Of a stretch of 64,000 nucleotides of DNA, positions 57,080-64,000 are shown piece by piece (position 1 is the stretch's first letter; every line of letters starts with the position of its first letter). Origin of the DNA: Elioraea tepidiphila DSM 17972 (GTDB lineage Bacteria; Pseudomonadota; Alphaproteobacteria; Acetobacterales; Acetobacteraceae); contig NZ_KB899930.1 in assembly GCF_000378465.1 (NCBI RefSeq), positions 6,165-70,164 of the forward strand, read 5' to 3'. Both the position numbers and the translations under genes were made by a program. The notes below the pieces were generated by a model, which was given only the letters and a program-made list of their open reading frames with translations, was not told where the DNA came from and did no database searches.

Positions 57080-57904
57080 ATGACGGGACGCGACGGAGGA
57101 GCGGCGATCGGGCCGGTGGGCGAGCATTCGCCCGTCGTCATCCTCGTCCGTCCGCAGCTCGCGGAGAACATCGGCGCCGCCGCGCGCGCGATGGCGAATG
57201 GCGGCCTGTTCCACCTGCGCCTGGTTGCGCCGCGCGACGGCTGGCCGCAGGACAAGGCCTGGCGCACCGCCTCGGGGGCGGATGCGATCCTGAACGCGGC
57301 GACGCTGCACCCGACGGTCGCGCACGCGGTCGCCGATCTCCAGCGTGTGTTCGCGACCTGCCCGCGGCCGCGCCACGTGATCGTCAACACCGCGACCGCG
57401 CGCGGCGCGGCGGCGATGCTGCGCGAGATCGCCGCGCGCGGGCTCGCCGCCGGCATCCTGTTCGGGCCTGAGCGCGCGGGCCTCACCGCGGATGATCTCG
57501 CCCATGCCGATACGCTGGTGCAGATCCCGCTCAATCCGGCGTTCAACTCGATGAACCTCGCCCAGGCGGTGATGGTAATGGCCTATGAGTGGTGGACCGC
57601 CGCCGATGCCACCCCGCCCCTCCGCCTCGTCACGAACGAGACGCGCATCGCCACCAAGGAGCAGCTCGAGAACTTCCTGCGCCACCTCGTCGCCGAGCTC
57701 GATGCCTGCGGCTTCCTGCGCAACCAGGCGAAGCGGCCGAGCATGGTGCGGAACATCCGCCACCTGTTCGAGCGCGGCGAGGTGACCGAACAGGAGCTGC
57801 GCACGCTGCACGGCATCATCACCGAGCTCTCGCGCGGCCGGCGCGTGCATGGGCGGATCGAGCCGGGCATGGTCGGGCGGCAAGAGCCGGAAGGTGCAGG
57901 GTAG
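57080..57904 (+). CDS. trmJ: tRNA/rRNA 2'-O-methyltransferase, TrmJ type
   Basis: This 274-residue SPOUT (TrmH superfamily) enzyme has VILVRPQLAENIGAAARAMAN near residues 20-40, the knot motifs ILFGPERAGLT near 126-136 and IPLNPAFNSMNLAQAVMVMAYE near 149-170, and a C-terminal helical extension typical of TrmJ. TrmJ methylates nucleotide 32 of tRNAs using SAM. ATG 57080 gives the usual length. Confidence 0.9.
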   Translation: MTGRDGGAAIGPVGEHSPVVILVRPQLAENIGAAARAMANGGLFHLRLVAPRDGWPQDKAWRTASGADAILNAATLHPTVAHAVADLQRVFATCPRPRHVIVNTATARGAAAMLREIAARGLAAGILFGPERAGLTADDLAHADTLVQIPLNPAFNSMNLAQAVMVMAYEWWTAADATPPLRLVTNETRIATKEQLENFLRHLVAELDACGFLRNQAKRPSMVRNIRHLFERGEVTEQELRTLHGIITELSRGRRVHGRIEPGMVGRQEPEGAG

Positions 57905-58189
57905 AGATCTGTTGAGCCTGCGCGCTGCGTCCCAGCCTCGTACAACCGTCAACTCATCGGGATTGACCCGTCACGTATCGCCGCGGGCCTTGCGCTCTCG
58001 CTTCCCACCGCAACCATGGTCAAGGCAGCCGCGTCGTGGATCCGACTGTGCGTGGCGGCGGATCGGTCCGATGGCCGCGCTTGCTGGTCCGGATCCGACG
58101 GTGGCCCTGAGTGACCTGCCCAGCATCCTCGGCCCCCCGGGCATAGAACACCCCATCGCGCTGGCAGCGATGGTCTGAGCCGCAGGAGC
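57905..58189. other. intergenic region, lower GC, no gene seen
   Basis: About 285 bases between trmJ and the poly-G promoter. Stop codons are frequent in all frames, no ribosome site precedes a plausible start, and no hairpin stands out. Together with 58190-59190 it forms a patch less GC-biased than its flanks, consistent with inserted DNA. Confidence 0.5.
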
Positions 58190-58226
58190 TTGACGTCGCG
58201 GCGGGGGGGGGGGGGGTTATTATAGT
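58190..58226 (+). promoter_or_regulatory. promoter with a 14-G tract in the spacer (candidate phase-variable promoter)
   Basis: TTGACG (58190-58195) is a good -35. A run of 14 G (58203-58216) follows, directly abutting TTATTATAGT, which offers -10 boxes TATTAT (58218-58223) or TATAGT (58221-58226). The spacer is 22 or 25 bases, well above 17. Loss of a few G would bring it to optimum, as in poly-G spacer promoters of Neisseria. It faces the PEP-CTERM gene 42 bases downstream. Confidence 0.6.
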
Positions 58227-58267
58227 CCGAAATTGATCTGGGGTAACAACAGACAGGGGATCGGGGG

Positions 58268-58828
58268 ATGCACGTGATCCGCAGTGGCGCCTTGGCTGCG
58301 CTTCTCGTTCTTGGAGTGGTGCCGGCAGCGTCGGCGAGCCTGCTGGACCGCGCCTTCTCTGCGCAGTGGCGCGTCAGCACCCCGGTCTTAAGCTTCGCGG
58401 ATACGACGGGCTTCTCCCCGTCGGCCAGCTTCACGGTGGGCGCGGGGGCAGAGGCGATTTACACCTCACTTGCTATTGAGATCGACTTCGCCGCCACCTC
58501 GCTGACCTTGACCAATCGCTTTCTGGGCGCATCGATCGGGACGGGGGTGTTCAGGGGCTTTGACTTTACCGCCGCCGCGCCGCACGGCATCACTGGCTTC
58601 AGCATTGCCGGCGGCCCGGTCACGGGCTTCGACGTCGGCGACGTGACGATCACGCCGACCACGATCTCGGTGAACCTGGAAAGCGTGTCTCTGGGTCCGG
58701 GGAAACCGCCCATCGTGATCGATTTCACCTTCGGGGCCATCGCGGTGCCGGAGCCGGCGACGTTCGGGCTCCTGACGCTCGGCCTCATCGGGCTGGGCGC
58801 GGTGAGACGAGCCCGGCGGCGCACCTGA
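58268..58828 (+). CDS. PEP-CTERM sorting-domain exported protein
   Basis: This 186-residue protein has a signal peptide (about residues 1-23), a beta-rich Thr/Ser/Gly body, and a C-terminal VPEPATFGLLTLGLIGLG followed by a basic RRARRRT end, the PEP-CTERM tripartite tag (residues 160-186). Such proteins are cut and anchored by exosortase and secreted or linked to exopolysaccharide. No exosortase is in this window. AGGGGA seven bases upstream supports ATG 58268. GC bias is lower than in neighbours. Confidence 0.9.
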   Translation: MHVIRSGALAALLVLGVVPAASASLLDRAFSAQWRVSTPVLSFADTTGFSPSASFTVGAGAEAIYTSLAIEIDFAATSLTLTNRFLGASIGTGVFRGFDFTAAAPHGITGFSIAGGPVTGFDVGDVTITPTTISVNLESVSLGPGKPPIVIDFTFGAIAVPEPATFGLLTLGLIGLGAVRRARRRT

Positions 58829-58903
58829 TCCGCTCCTGGCAGGCTGCGGGGATTCGGCTGTCCAGGTCGGTTCGGTTCCAGGCCGGAACCTGGCCGGAAT
58901 AGC

Positions 58904-59092
58904 GCGTGCGACTTCCGCGGCGAGATGCGCCGCAACGAGACGCGAGACTCGACCACGGAACCCGATGCGCGGTTGGCACCCAAGTCGAACGGCAAGGTAT
59001 CCACGCTCGGTTGCGCCGTGACTGTGGTGATGGAGAACCGCCACCGTCTCGCAGTCGCGGCGATGGCGCCGCCGGCCACCGGCGCCGCATAG
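58904..59092 (+). pseudogene. IS5-type transposase remnant
   Basis: The frame ending at TAG 59090-59092 reads CDFRGEMRRNETRDSTTEPD, then ARLAPKSNGKVSTLG and MENRHRLAVAA, a recognisable internal segment of IS5-group DDE transposases (DFRGEKRSNxTHxSTTDPxARLxRKG ... LMENRNGL). Neither end of the gene nor terminal inverted repeats are present. Key positions are changed, so it is a decayed relic, rightward in orientation. Confidence 0.8.
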
Positions 59093-59190
59093 CGTGACAC
59101 GAGCGAGCCGGTGATGGCCCGGTGGATCATGCGCGGCGGAACACGCTTGGGGCGGACAAGAACGGACGACATGCGCGACTGCGCAGCCTG

Positions 59191-59397
59191 CTAGGGCGGC
59201 AGCTGCCTCGCAAGCCGCCGTGCCAGCAGCAGGCCGATCAGCCCGCCCGCCGGCGCGCCGGGAAGGGCCAGCAGCCAGCCGATATGCGCGCCCTGGACGA
59301 TCAGCCCCATGCCGACGCCGAGCATCAGGCCGCCGACCAGGGAGCCGATGACGCCGGCGGTCAGGCCGAGGATGAGGATTTCGGAGCGGGTCACCAT
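59191..59397 (-). CDS. small glycine-rich membrane protein, 68 aa
   Basis: Two hydrophobic segments (residues about 6-30 and 38-60) rich in Gly-x3-Gly spacing make this a likely two-helix membrane protein ending LLARRLARQLPP. The ATG at 59397 is given; an in-frame GTG follows as its second codon. There is no clear ribosome site. It is divergent from the rpsD promoter. Family not recognised. Confidence 0.55.
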   Translation of the reverse strand: MVTRSEILILGLTAGVIGSLVGGLMLGVGMGLIVQGAHIGWLLALPGAPAGGLIGLLLARRLARQLPP

Positions 59398-59426
59398 GGC
59401 CGGGGCATAAGGGCCGGGGCGGCGGT

Positions 59427-59455
59427 TTGACAAGCCGGGGCTGCCCCCGTATCAC
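59427..59455 (+). promoter_or_regulatory. strong promoter of rpsD
   Basis: A consensus TTGACA (59427-59432) is followed after exactly 17 bases by TATCAC (59450-59455). This predicts a transcript start near 59462 and a leader of about 107 bases before the rpsD ATG. That leader contains TTCCCGGGAA (59466-59475) and a GCCCC/GGGGC stem (59492-59505), which might take part in S4 autoregulation. Confidence 0.65.
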
Positions 59456-59568
59456 CCGCGGCTCATTCCCGGGAACGCGAACGGATGTTCCGCCCCCGAC
59501 GGGGCCTACCGGGACAGGAGGGGCGCGGCGGTCGCTGCCCCGCAGAACGAAGGAAAGGGCCTCGCGCC

Positions 59569-60183
59569 ATGACGAAGCGCGCCGAGAGCAAGTACAAGGT
59601 CAATCGCCGGCTGGGCCAGAACCTCTGGGGCCGGCCGAAGTCCCCGGTCAACAAGCGCGACTACGGTCCGGGACAGCATGGGCAGCGGCGCAAGAAGCCG
59701 ACCGATTTCGGCACCCAGCTCGCGGCCAAGCAGCGGCTGAAGTTCTACTACGGCAATATCGGCGAGCGGCAGTTCCGCCGCTACTACGAGGAGGCGGTGC
59801 GCCGGAAGGGCGACACCTCCGAGAACCTGATCGAACTCCTGGAACGGCGGCTGGACACGGTGGTGTACCGGCTGAAGTTCGCAATCACGCCCTTCGCCGC
59901 GCGCCAGCTCGTGAACCACGGCCATGTCACGGTGAACGGCAAGCGGGTGAACATCCCCTCCTATCTCGTGCGCGACGGCGACCAGGTCGAGGTCAAGGAG
60001 AAGTCGAAGCAGCTTGCGAGCGTGCTGGATGCCGCGCAGTCGGCCGAGCGCGACGTGCCCGAGTACCTGGAGGTGGATCACCGCGCGATGCGTGGCCGCT
60101 TCCTGCGCGCGCCCAAGCTGATGGATGTGCCCTATCCGGTGCAGATGGAGCCGGCGCAGGTCGTCGAGTTCTACTCGCGGTAA
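59569..60183 (+). CDS. rpsD: 30S ribosomal protein S4
   Basis: This 204-residue protein has the S4 N-terminal region ([34 protein letters not shown]), the S4 RNA-binding motif near residues 93-155 ([32 protein letters not shown]) and the usual C-terminus ([12 protein letters not shown]). It nucleates 30S assembly. GGAAAGGG precedes ATG 59569. A dedicated promoter suggests it is a single-gene unit. Confidence 0.98.
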   Translation: MTKRAESKYKVNRRLGQNLWGRPKSPVNKRDYGPGQHGQRRKKPTDFGTQLAAKQRLKFYYGNIGERQFRRYYEEAVRRKGDTSENLIELLERRLDTVVYRLKFAITPFAARQLVNHGHVTVNGKRVNIPSYLVRDGDQVEVKEKSKQLASVLDAAQSAERDVPEYLEVDHRAMRGRFLRAPKLMDVPYPVQMEPAQVVEFYSR

Positions 60184-60189
60184 AGGGGT

Positions 60190-60239
60190 CAAGGGGCCAA
60201 TGGCCCCTTGCGGGGGTGCAGGGGGCGGAGCCCCCTGCA
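60190..60239. terminator. double palindrome after rpsD
   Basis: CAAGGGGCCAATGGCCCCTTG (perfect palindromic, 60190-60210) begins 7 bases after the rpsD stop and is followed by TGCAGGGGGC/GCCCCCTGCA (60217-60239, loop GGA). The first shares the CCAATGG core with the class A repeats. It lies between convergent genes, suiting a bidirectional terminator. A run of 11 G (60246-60256) follows. Confidence 0.6.
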
Positions 60240-60256
60240 TCGCGCGGGGGGGGGGG

Positions 60257-60664
60257 TTACCCTTCCCGCTCCAGCCGGGCGATCTCCTCGTCGGAGAAGC
60301 CGAAGTGGTGCGCGATCTCGTGGATCAGCACGTTGCGCACCAGGCTGCGCAGGTCCTCGCCGGTCTCGATCCATTCGGCGAGGATCGGCAGCCGGTAGAG
60401 ATGCACCATCTCCGGCTCATCCGGCGTGTGCAGCACGCTGCGCTGGGTCAGGGGCACGCCGCGCCAGAGCCCGGTGAGCTCCCAGGGGCTTTCGAACCCC
60501 ATCTCCTCCACGGTTTCGTCGTCGGGCAGGTCATCGACGACGATCGCCACCCCGTCCAGCAGCTTGGCAAGGTCGCGCGGGAAGCGTCGTTGCGCCCAGG
60601 CGAGCGCCTCGTCGGCGAGGGCGACGATCTCGGCGGTGGTTGGGGCTGTCGTGAACTGCCGCAT
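60257..60664 (-). CDS. zincin-like metallopeptidase family protein (DUF1025 type)
   Basis: This 135-residue protein has the HExxH zinc-protease motif in [17 protein letters not shown] (near residues 112-128) and the family's N-terminal helical region plus a VVDDLPDDE segment. Members are minimal zincin-fold proteins of unknown substrate, often near rpsD-like housekeeping genes. ATG 60664 was chosen by family length. It is convergent to rpsD and divergent from the pterin dehydratase gene (38 bases). Confidence 0.9.
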   Translation of the reverse strand: MRQFTTAPTTAEIVALADEALAWAQRRFPRDLAKLLDGVAIVVDDLPDDETVEEMGFESPWELTGLWRGVPLTQRSVLHTPDEPEMVHLYRLPILAEWIETGEDLRSLVRNVLIHEIAHHFGFSDEEIARLEREG

Positions 60665-60702
60665 GCGCGATAGATGGGGGCGGGAGAGCGCAGGAGGCAA
60701 GC

Positions 60703-60999
60703 ATGGTGGCGAAGCTGAGCGAGGCGGAGCGGGCGGGGCTGGCGCAGGCGCTGCCCGGCTGGGCGCTGGTCGAGGGGCGGGATGCGATCCGGCGTGCGTT
60801 CCGTTTCCGCGACTTCCCGGAGGCCTGGGCGTTCATGAGCCGCGTGGCGCTCCTGGCGGAGAAGCACGACCATCACCCGGAGTGGTTCAACGTGTGGAAC
60901 CGGGTGGAGATCGTGCTGTCCACGCATGATGCGGGTGGGCTGTCGATGCGCGACGTGACGCTCGCGCGGGCCATCGACGCGATCGCGCCGGCCGCCTAG
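60703..60999 (+). CDS. phhB: 4a-hydroxytetrahydrobiopterin dehydratase (PCD/DCoH)
   Basis: This 98-residue protein is full length for pterin-4a-carbinolamine dehydratase, with the catalytic His triplet region [19 protein letters not shown] near residues 52-70 and [15 protein letters not shown] near 31-45. It recycles pterin cofactor or acts as a protein cofactor. The gene starts 38 bases from the divergent zincin gene and is followed 9 bases later by a small ORF. Confidence 0.93.
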   Translation: MVAKLSEAERAGLAQALPGWALVEGRDAIRRAFRFRDFPEAWAFMSRVALLAEKHDHHPEWFNVWNRVEIVLSTHDAGGLSMRDVTLARAIDAIAPAA

Positions 61000-61008
61000 G
61001 CTGGCGCG

Positions 61009-61188
61009 ATGCCAGCACCGACCGACGATCCCTTCACCCGCGCCGGGTTCCCGCTCACCGAGGCGGAGCGTGCGCGACTCGCCGAGCCTGCGGCGCTGCT
61101 CGAGGCGCTGCTCGCGCGCGTGCGCGACGGTGCGGGGCAGGGCGAGCCGGCCGTGATCTTCGTGCCACCCGCGGCGCCGCGCCCGTGA
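61009..61188 (+). CDS. 59-aa protein coupled to the amidase (AtzG/DUF4089-like?)
   Basis: The frame from ATG 61009 encodes DPFTRAGFPLTEAERARLAE followed by a helix of the kind seen in small amidase partners (LLEALLARVRDG) and a Pro-rich end. Its TGA overlaps the amidase GTG as GTGA. Position and size match AtzG-like subunits that accompany AtzE-type amidases, but similarity is weak, so the name is an inference. Codon bias supports a real gene. Confidence 0.65.
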   Translation: MPAPTDDPFTRAGFPLTEAERARLAEPAALLEALLARVRDGAGQGEPAVIFVPPAAPRP

Positions 61189-62567
61189 GCGCCGTGCCGA
61201 CGATCGCCGAGGCGGCGCGCGCGATCGCCGCGCGCAGCCTCTCGCCGGTGGAGCTGATGCGCGACTGCATCGGCCGGGTCGAGCGTCTCGAACCCACGTT
61301 GCACGCGTTCGTCGCGCTGGATGGCGAGCGCGCGATGGAGGCCGCGCGGAACGCCGAGGCGCGGATCATGCGCGACGGCCCGCGCGGTCCGCTCGACGGC
61401 ATTCCGGTGGCGCACAAGGACATCGTCGATGTCGCGGGCCTGCCGACCACGGCGTGCTCGCACATCCTGGTCGGGAATGTGGCGACCCGGGACGCGGCGG
61501 TGGTGCGGCGCTGGGCCGAGGCGGGCGCGATCTCGCTCGGCAAGCTGACCACGCACGAGTTCGCCTGGGGCGGGCCGTCCTTCGATCTGCCGACACCGCC
61601 CGCGCGCAATCCGTGGAACCCGGAGCATTTCACTGCCGGATCGTCCTCGGGCACGGGGGCGGCGGTCGCGTCCGGCATGATCCTGGGGGGAACCGGATCG
61701 GACACGGGCGGATCGATCCGCGGGCCGGCGGCGCTCTGCGGGCTCGCCGGGATCAAGCCGACCTACGGGCTCGTGCCGCGCACCGGCGTGGTTCCGCTCG
61801 CCTGGTCGATGGACCATGTCGGGCCGCTCGCCTGGACCGTGGAGGATTGCGCGCTGCTGCTCCAGGCGGCGGCCGGCCACGACCCGGAGGACCCGGGCTC
61901 GGCCGCCCGGCCCGTACCGGACCTCGTGTCGGGGCTCGGCGGCGGGGTGAAGGGTTTGCGCATCGGCGTGGTGCGCCACTTCCACGAGACGGACGTGCAG
62001 GTCAGCCCCGCGACGAGGCGCGGCATCGACGAGGCGGCGCGGCTGTTCGGCGAGCTCGGGGCGAGCGTGCGCGACGTGACACTGCCGCCGCTCGCTGAGT
62101 TCTGGGCGCCGGGCATGACGCTGCTGCTCGGCGAGGCCTTCGCGGTGCACGCGCACTGGGTGCGGACCCAGCGCGAGAAGTACGGCGAGATCCTGCGCGA
62201 ACGGCTGCTGCTCGGCGCGCTGATCTCGGGCGAGCACATCATTGCCGCGCAGCGGATGCGGCGCAGGCTCGCCGAGGCGGTCGGCACGGTGATGCGCGAC
62301 GTCGATCTGCTGCTGACCGCGGCGGCGATGGGCGAGGCGCCGCGGATCGACGCGGTGGACCGCTGGATCGGCTTCAAGACGCCGAGCCTGACCATCCCGT
62401 TCAACCTCACCGGCCAGCCGGCGCTGACGGTGTGCTCGGGCCTTGGCGAGGGCGGGTTGCCGGTGGCGATCCAGCTTGCCGGGCGGCCGTGGGAGGACAC
62501 AACGGTGCTACGTGCCGGTCATGCCTACGAGCAGGTGCGCGGCGCGCTGAAGCGGCCGGCACCGTAA
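61185..62567 (+). CDS. amidase (amidase signature family)
   Basis: This 460-residue enzyme has the full amidase-signature triad: K78 in VAHKDI, S153 in the GSSSGTG motif and S177 in SDTGGSIRGPA; the 75- and 24-residue spacings equal those of FAAH. It hydrolyses or transfers amide nitrogen. The start is GTG 61185, inside the stop of the 59-aa gene. It may be AtzE-like; GatA is less likely because no gatC or gatB is adjacent. Confidence 0.92.
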   Translation: MSAVPTIAEAARAIAARSLSPVELMRDCIGRVERLEPTLHAFVALDGERAMEAARNAEARIMRDGPRGPLDGIPVAHKDIVDVAGLPTTACSHILVGNVATRDAAVVRRWAEAGAISLGKLTTHEFAWGGPSFDLPTPPARNPWNPEHFTAGSSSGTGAAVASGMILGGTGSDTGGSIRGPAALCGLAGIKPTYGLVPRTGVVPLAWSMDHVGPLAWTVEDCALLLQAAAGHDPEDPGSAARPVPDLVSGLGGGVKGLRIGVVRHFHETDVQVSPATRRGIDEAARLFGELGASVRDVTLPPLAEFWAPGMTLLLGEAFAVHAHWVRTQREKYGEILRERLLLGALISGEHIIAAQRMRRRLAEAVGTVMRDVDLLLTAAAMGEAPRIDAVDRWIGFKTPSLTIPFNLTGQPALTVCSGLGEGGLPVAIQLAGRPWEDTTVLRAGHAYEQVRGALKRPAP

Positions 62568-62583
62568 CGTGTCCGCGGCGCGC

Positions 62584-62651
62584 CCAACGAGGCGCGCCGC
62601 CCTCCTGGGATGGGGGGTACGGGGGCAAGGGCCAATGGCCCTTGGCCCCCG
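62584..62651. repeat. class A interspersed palindromic repeat, copy 2
   Basis: This 68-base element is nearly identical to the one at 41534-41600, from CCAACG through GGGATGGGGGGT to the 32-base palindrome 62620-62651. It lies in the 102-base gap between convergent amidase and efflux genes, where it could act as a bidirectional terminator. Copy 1 in contrast lies inside a gene. Confidence 0.8.
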
Positions 62652-62669
62652 GAGTTTCCCCCAAATCCC

Positions 62670-63857
62670 CTATCCCATGGACCGAGGCGGGAGCGTGCGG
62701 CGCCGCCAGCGCTCAGCGAGCAGTGCGCCGAGGCCGCCAAGGAGGATGAGCACCGCCATTGGCCGAGCGGTGCCATCGGCGAGCAGCGACACCCCCGCTG
62801 CGGCCACGCCGCCCAGCGCGAAGGCCAGCATCCCCATCAGTGCCGAGGCCGTGCCCGCCCGCGCGGCCTGACGCGCCAGCGCGAGGGCCGACGCATTCGG
62901 CACGACGACACCCAGCGCACCGGTCGCGGTGGCGAGCGGCACCACCAGCCCCGCCACCCCGCCCGCGCCGGTGAAGGCGGTGAACGCCAGCACCAGGGAG
63001 GCCAAGCCGAGCAGCGTCGCCGCGACCGCCAGCAGCACGCTCGGCGGATGGCGCTTGAGCAGCCAGGCATTGAGCTGTGCCGCGCCGACATAGCAGGCGG
63101 CGTTGGCCCCGAAGATCACGGCGTAGGTCGCGGCGCTCAACCCGTGCACACCCATGAACGCCACCGGCGAGCCGGCGATGTAGGCGAACATCGCGCCCAC
63201 GCCTGCGGCGGATGCGAGCGCCGGCGCCAGGAACGTCCGGTCCGACGCAGCGGCCGCATAGGCGCCGGCGATGCCCAGCAGATTGCGCCGTACGCGCCGC
63301 TCCGGCGGCAGGGTCTCGGGCAAGGCGAACCGCGTCAGCGCGAGGCAGGCCACACCGTAGGCCGCCAGCACCCAGAAGATCGCGCGCCAGTCGGCGACCT
63401 GGAGCACCAGCCCGCCGAGCGACGGCGCGAGGATCGGCGCCGCCCCCATCACCAGGATCAGCCGGCTCATCAGCCGCGCCGCCGCCGCGCCCTCGGCGAC
63501 GTCGCGCACGATCGCGCGCGGGATCACCATCCCGGCCGAGCCGCCGAAGGCGGCGAGCGCGCGGAACAGCGAGAAGCTGGCCGCATCGGGCGCCAGCGCG
63601 CAGCCCATCGAGGCGACGACATAGACCGCCCCGCCCGCCAGCAACGGCCGGCGTCGCCCGAACCGGTCGGCGAGCGGCCCCTGGGTCAGCTGCCCGACCG
63701 CGAGGCCGACGAAGAATGCCGCGAGTGTTGTCTCGGCCGTGCCGGCACCGCCGAACTCCGCGGCGATCGCAGGGAAGGCGGGCAGATACATGTCGATCGA
63801 GAGCGGCCCGACGGCGGTGAGGATGCCGAGCACAAGCGCGAGACGGGTCTGGGACAC
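62670..63857 (-). CDS. MFS drug efflux transporter, Bcr/CflA family
   Basis: This 395-residue protein has 12 helices and Bcr/CflA landmarks: SIDMYLPAFPAIAAEFG near residues 20-36, LTQGPLADRFGRRRPLL near 57-73 (motif A) and the motif C-like APILAPSLGGLVL near 137. It expels drugs or amino acids with the proton gradient. GTG 63857 is the start; it has no strong ribosome site. Confidence 0.92.
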   Translation of the reverse strand: MSQTRLALVLGILTAVGPLSIDMYLPAFPAIAAEFGGAGTAETTLAAFFVGLAVGQLTQGPLADRFGRRRPLLAGGAVYVVASMGCALAPDAASFSLFRALAAFGGSAGMVIPRAIVRDVAEGAAAARLMSRLILVMGAAPILAPSLGGLVLQVADWRAIFWVLAAYGVACLALTRFALPETLPPERRVRRNLLGIAGAYAAAASDRTFLAPALASAAGVGAMFAYIAGSPVAFMGVHGLSAATYAVIFGANAACYVGAAQLNAWLLKRHPPSVLLAVAATLLGLASLVLAFTAFTGAGGVAGLVVPLATATGALGVVVPNASALALARQAARAGTASALMGMLAFALGGVAAAGVSLLADGTARPMAVLILLGGLGALLAERWRRRTLPPRSMG

Positions 63858-63899
63858 GCGCGGAGAGAGGCACGCGGACGGGCCGCGCGCAAGCGCGGC

Positions 63900-64000
63900 T
63901 CAGAAGCGGCGCAGCAGCCGGTCGATGTACTCGAGCTCGGGCTGCGGCCGTTCGCGCTCGCCCGCGCGCCGGCGCAGCTCCTCCTGGATCTCGCGGGTGC
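63900..64000 (-). CDS. C-terminal end of a DUF4175 / TIGR02302-type protein (cut by window edge)
   Basis: Only the last 32 codons are visible. They end with ERPQPELEYIDRLLRRF, which matches the usual tail of the large alphaproteobacterial TIGR02302/DUF4175 membrane proteins (AGERxRPxxELxYIDRLLRRF). The rest lies to the right of the window. It precedes the efflux gene by 42 bases in the same direction. Confidence 0.65.
   Translation of the reverse strand, partial: TREIQEELRRRAGERERPQPELEYIDRLLRRF

Noticed and set aside
57905-58267. tRNA or small RNA gene in the trmJ-PEP-CTERM gap
   Set aside because: No T-loop motif (GTTCGAATC-like) or cloverleaf-compatible arms could be found.
60246-60256. 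Run of 11 G as a second phase-variable tract
   Set aside because: It lies just beyond the stop of a leftward gene, after a terminator-like hairpin, and is not in a promoter spacer or coding frame.
61185-62567. GatA subunit of the tRNA amidotransferase
   Set aside because: The triad fits all amidase-signature enzymes, and no gatC or gatB lies next to it; the small upstream partner suggests an AtzE-like amidase instead.

Overview
The window is a gene-dense, very GC-rich (roughly 70%) stretch of bacterial chromosome. It fits an alphaproteobacterium of the Rhodospirillales, most likely Acetobacteraceae/Roseomonas-like. This is inferred from gene content and order: a proteobacterial aa3-oxidase subunit IV, HdaA beside a PerM-like protein and purMN, a MoxR-DUF58-DUF4159 operon next to DUF1285-NUDIX-cca, a TIGR02302/DUF4175-type tail at the right edge, and GC-rich palindromic repeats between genes. 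Many genes are packed head to tail with 4-base stop/start overlaps (GTGA, ATGA, TTGA) and GTG starts. No tRNA, rRNA, CRISPR array or intact insertion sequence was seen.

Left part (1-21.7 kb): a partial unknown gene; a ycjF/ycjX/GST group; a phosphatase; an ABC exporter downstream of a TRAP transporter (dctPQM); tspO-coq7; a DCC-family protein convergent with cca; a DUF3500 protein; a DUF1285-NUDIX-DUF6111-like group; then a MoxR / DUF58 / DUF4159 / amidotransferase-like operon that probably assembles or polices envelope proteins, followed by an ankyrin-repeat secreted protein.

Middle part (21.8-43.6 kb): a complete dipeptide/oligopeptide ABC importer (SBP-permease-permease-ATPase-ATPase); cytochrome oxidase subunit IV; purN-purM, with purM apparently starting at ATA; then DUF2066-like protein, CDP-alcohol phosphatidyltransferase, AI-2E/PerM protein, hdaA, ppk, ppx, two unknown membrane proteins, rnd, a GNAT protein, an EamA transporter and a large nuclease-helicase-like protein. 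The last two are translationally coupled through a repeat element.

Right part (43.6-64 kb): glutathione reductase, class II DAHP synthase, nicotinate phosphoribosyltransferase, EamA transporter, NAD synthase, gltX, cysS and citramalate synthase (amino acid, NAD and tRNA-charging metabolism). Next is a metal-response module: a CsoR/RcnR-family repressor with its operator inside its promoter, a NicO exporter, a DUF305 protein and a cytochrome c; a 41-bp tandem duplication sits at the DUF305/cytochrome junction. After trmJ comes a small lower-GC accessory patch: a PEP-CTERM protein whose promoter spacer contains a run of 14 G, and an IS5-type transposase remnant. The window ends with rpsD, a zincin-like protein, pterin dehydratase, an amidase with a 59-residue upstream partner, and a Bcr/CflA-type efflux pump.

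The most unusual items are the poly-G promoter (58190-58226), the ATA start of purM (29370-29372), the duplication that rebuilt a coupled stop/start (56547-56630), the nuclease-helicase fusion (41609-43591), and the dispersed palindromic repeat that supplies the C-terminus of a transporter gene (41534-41612).
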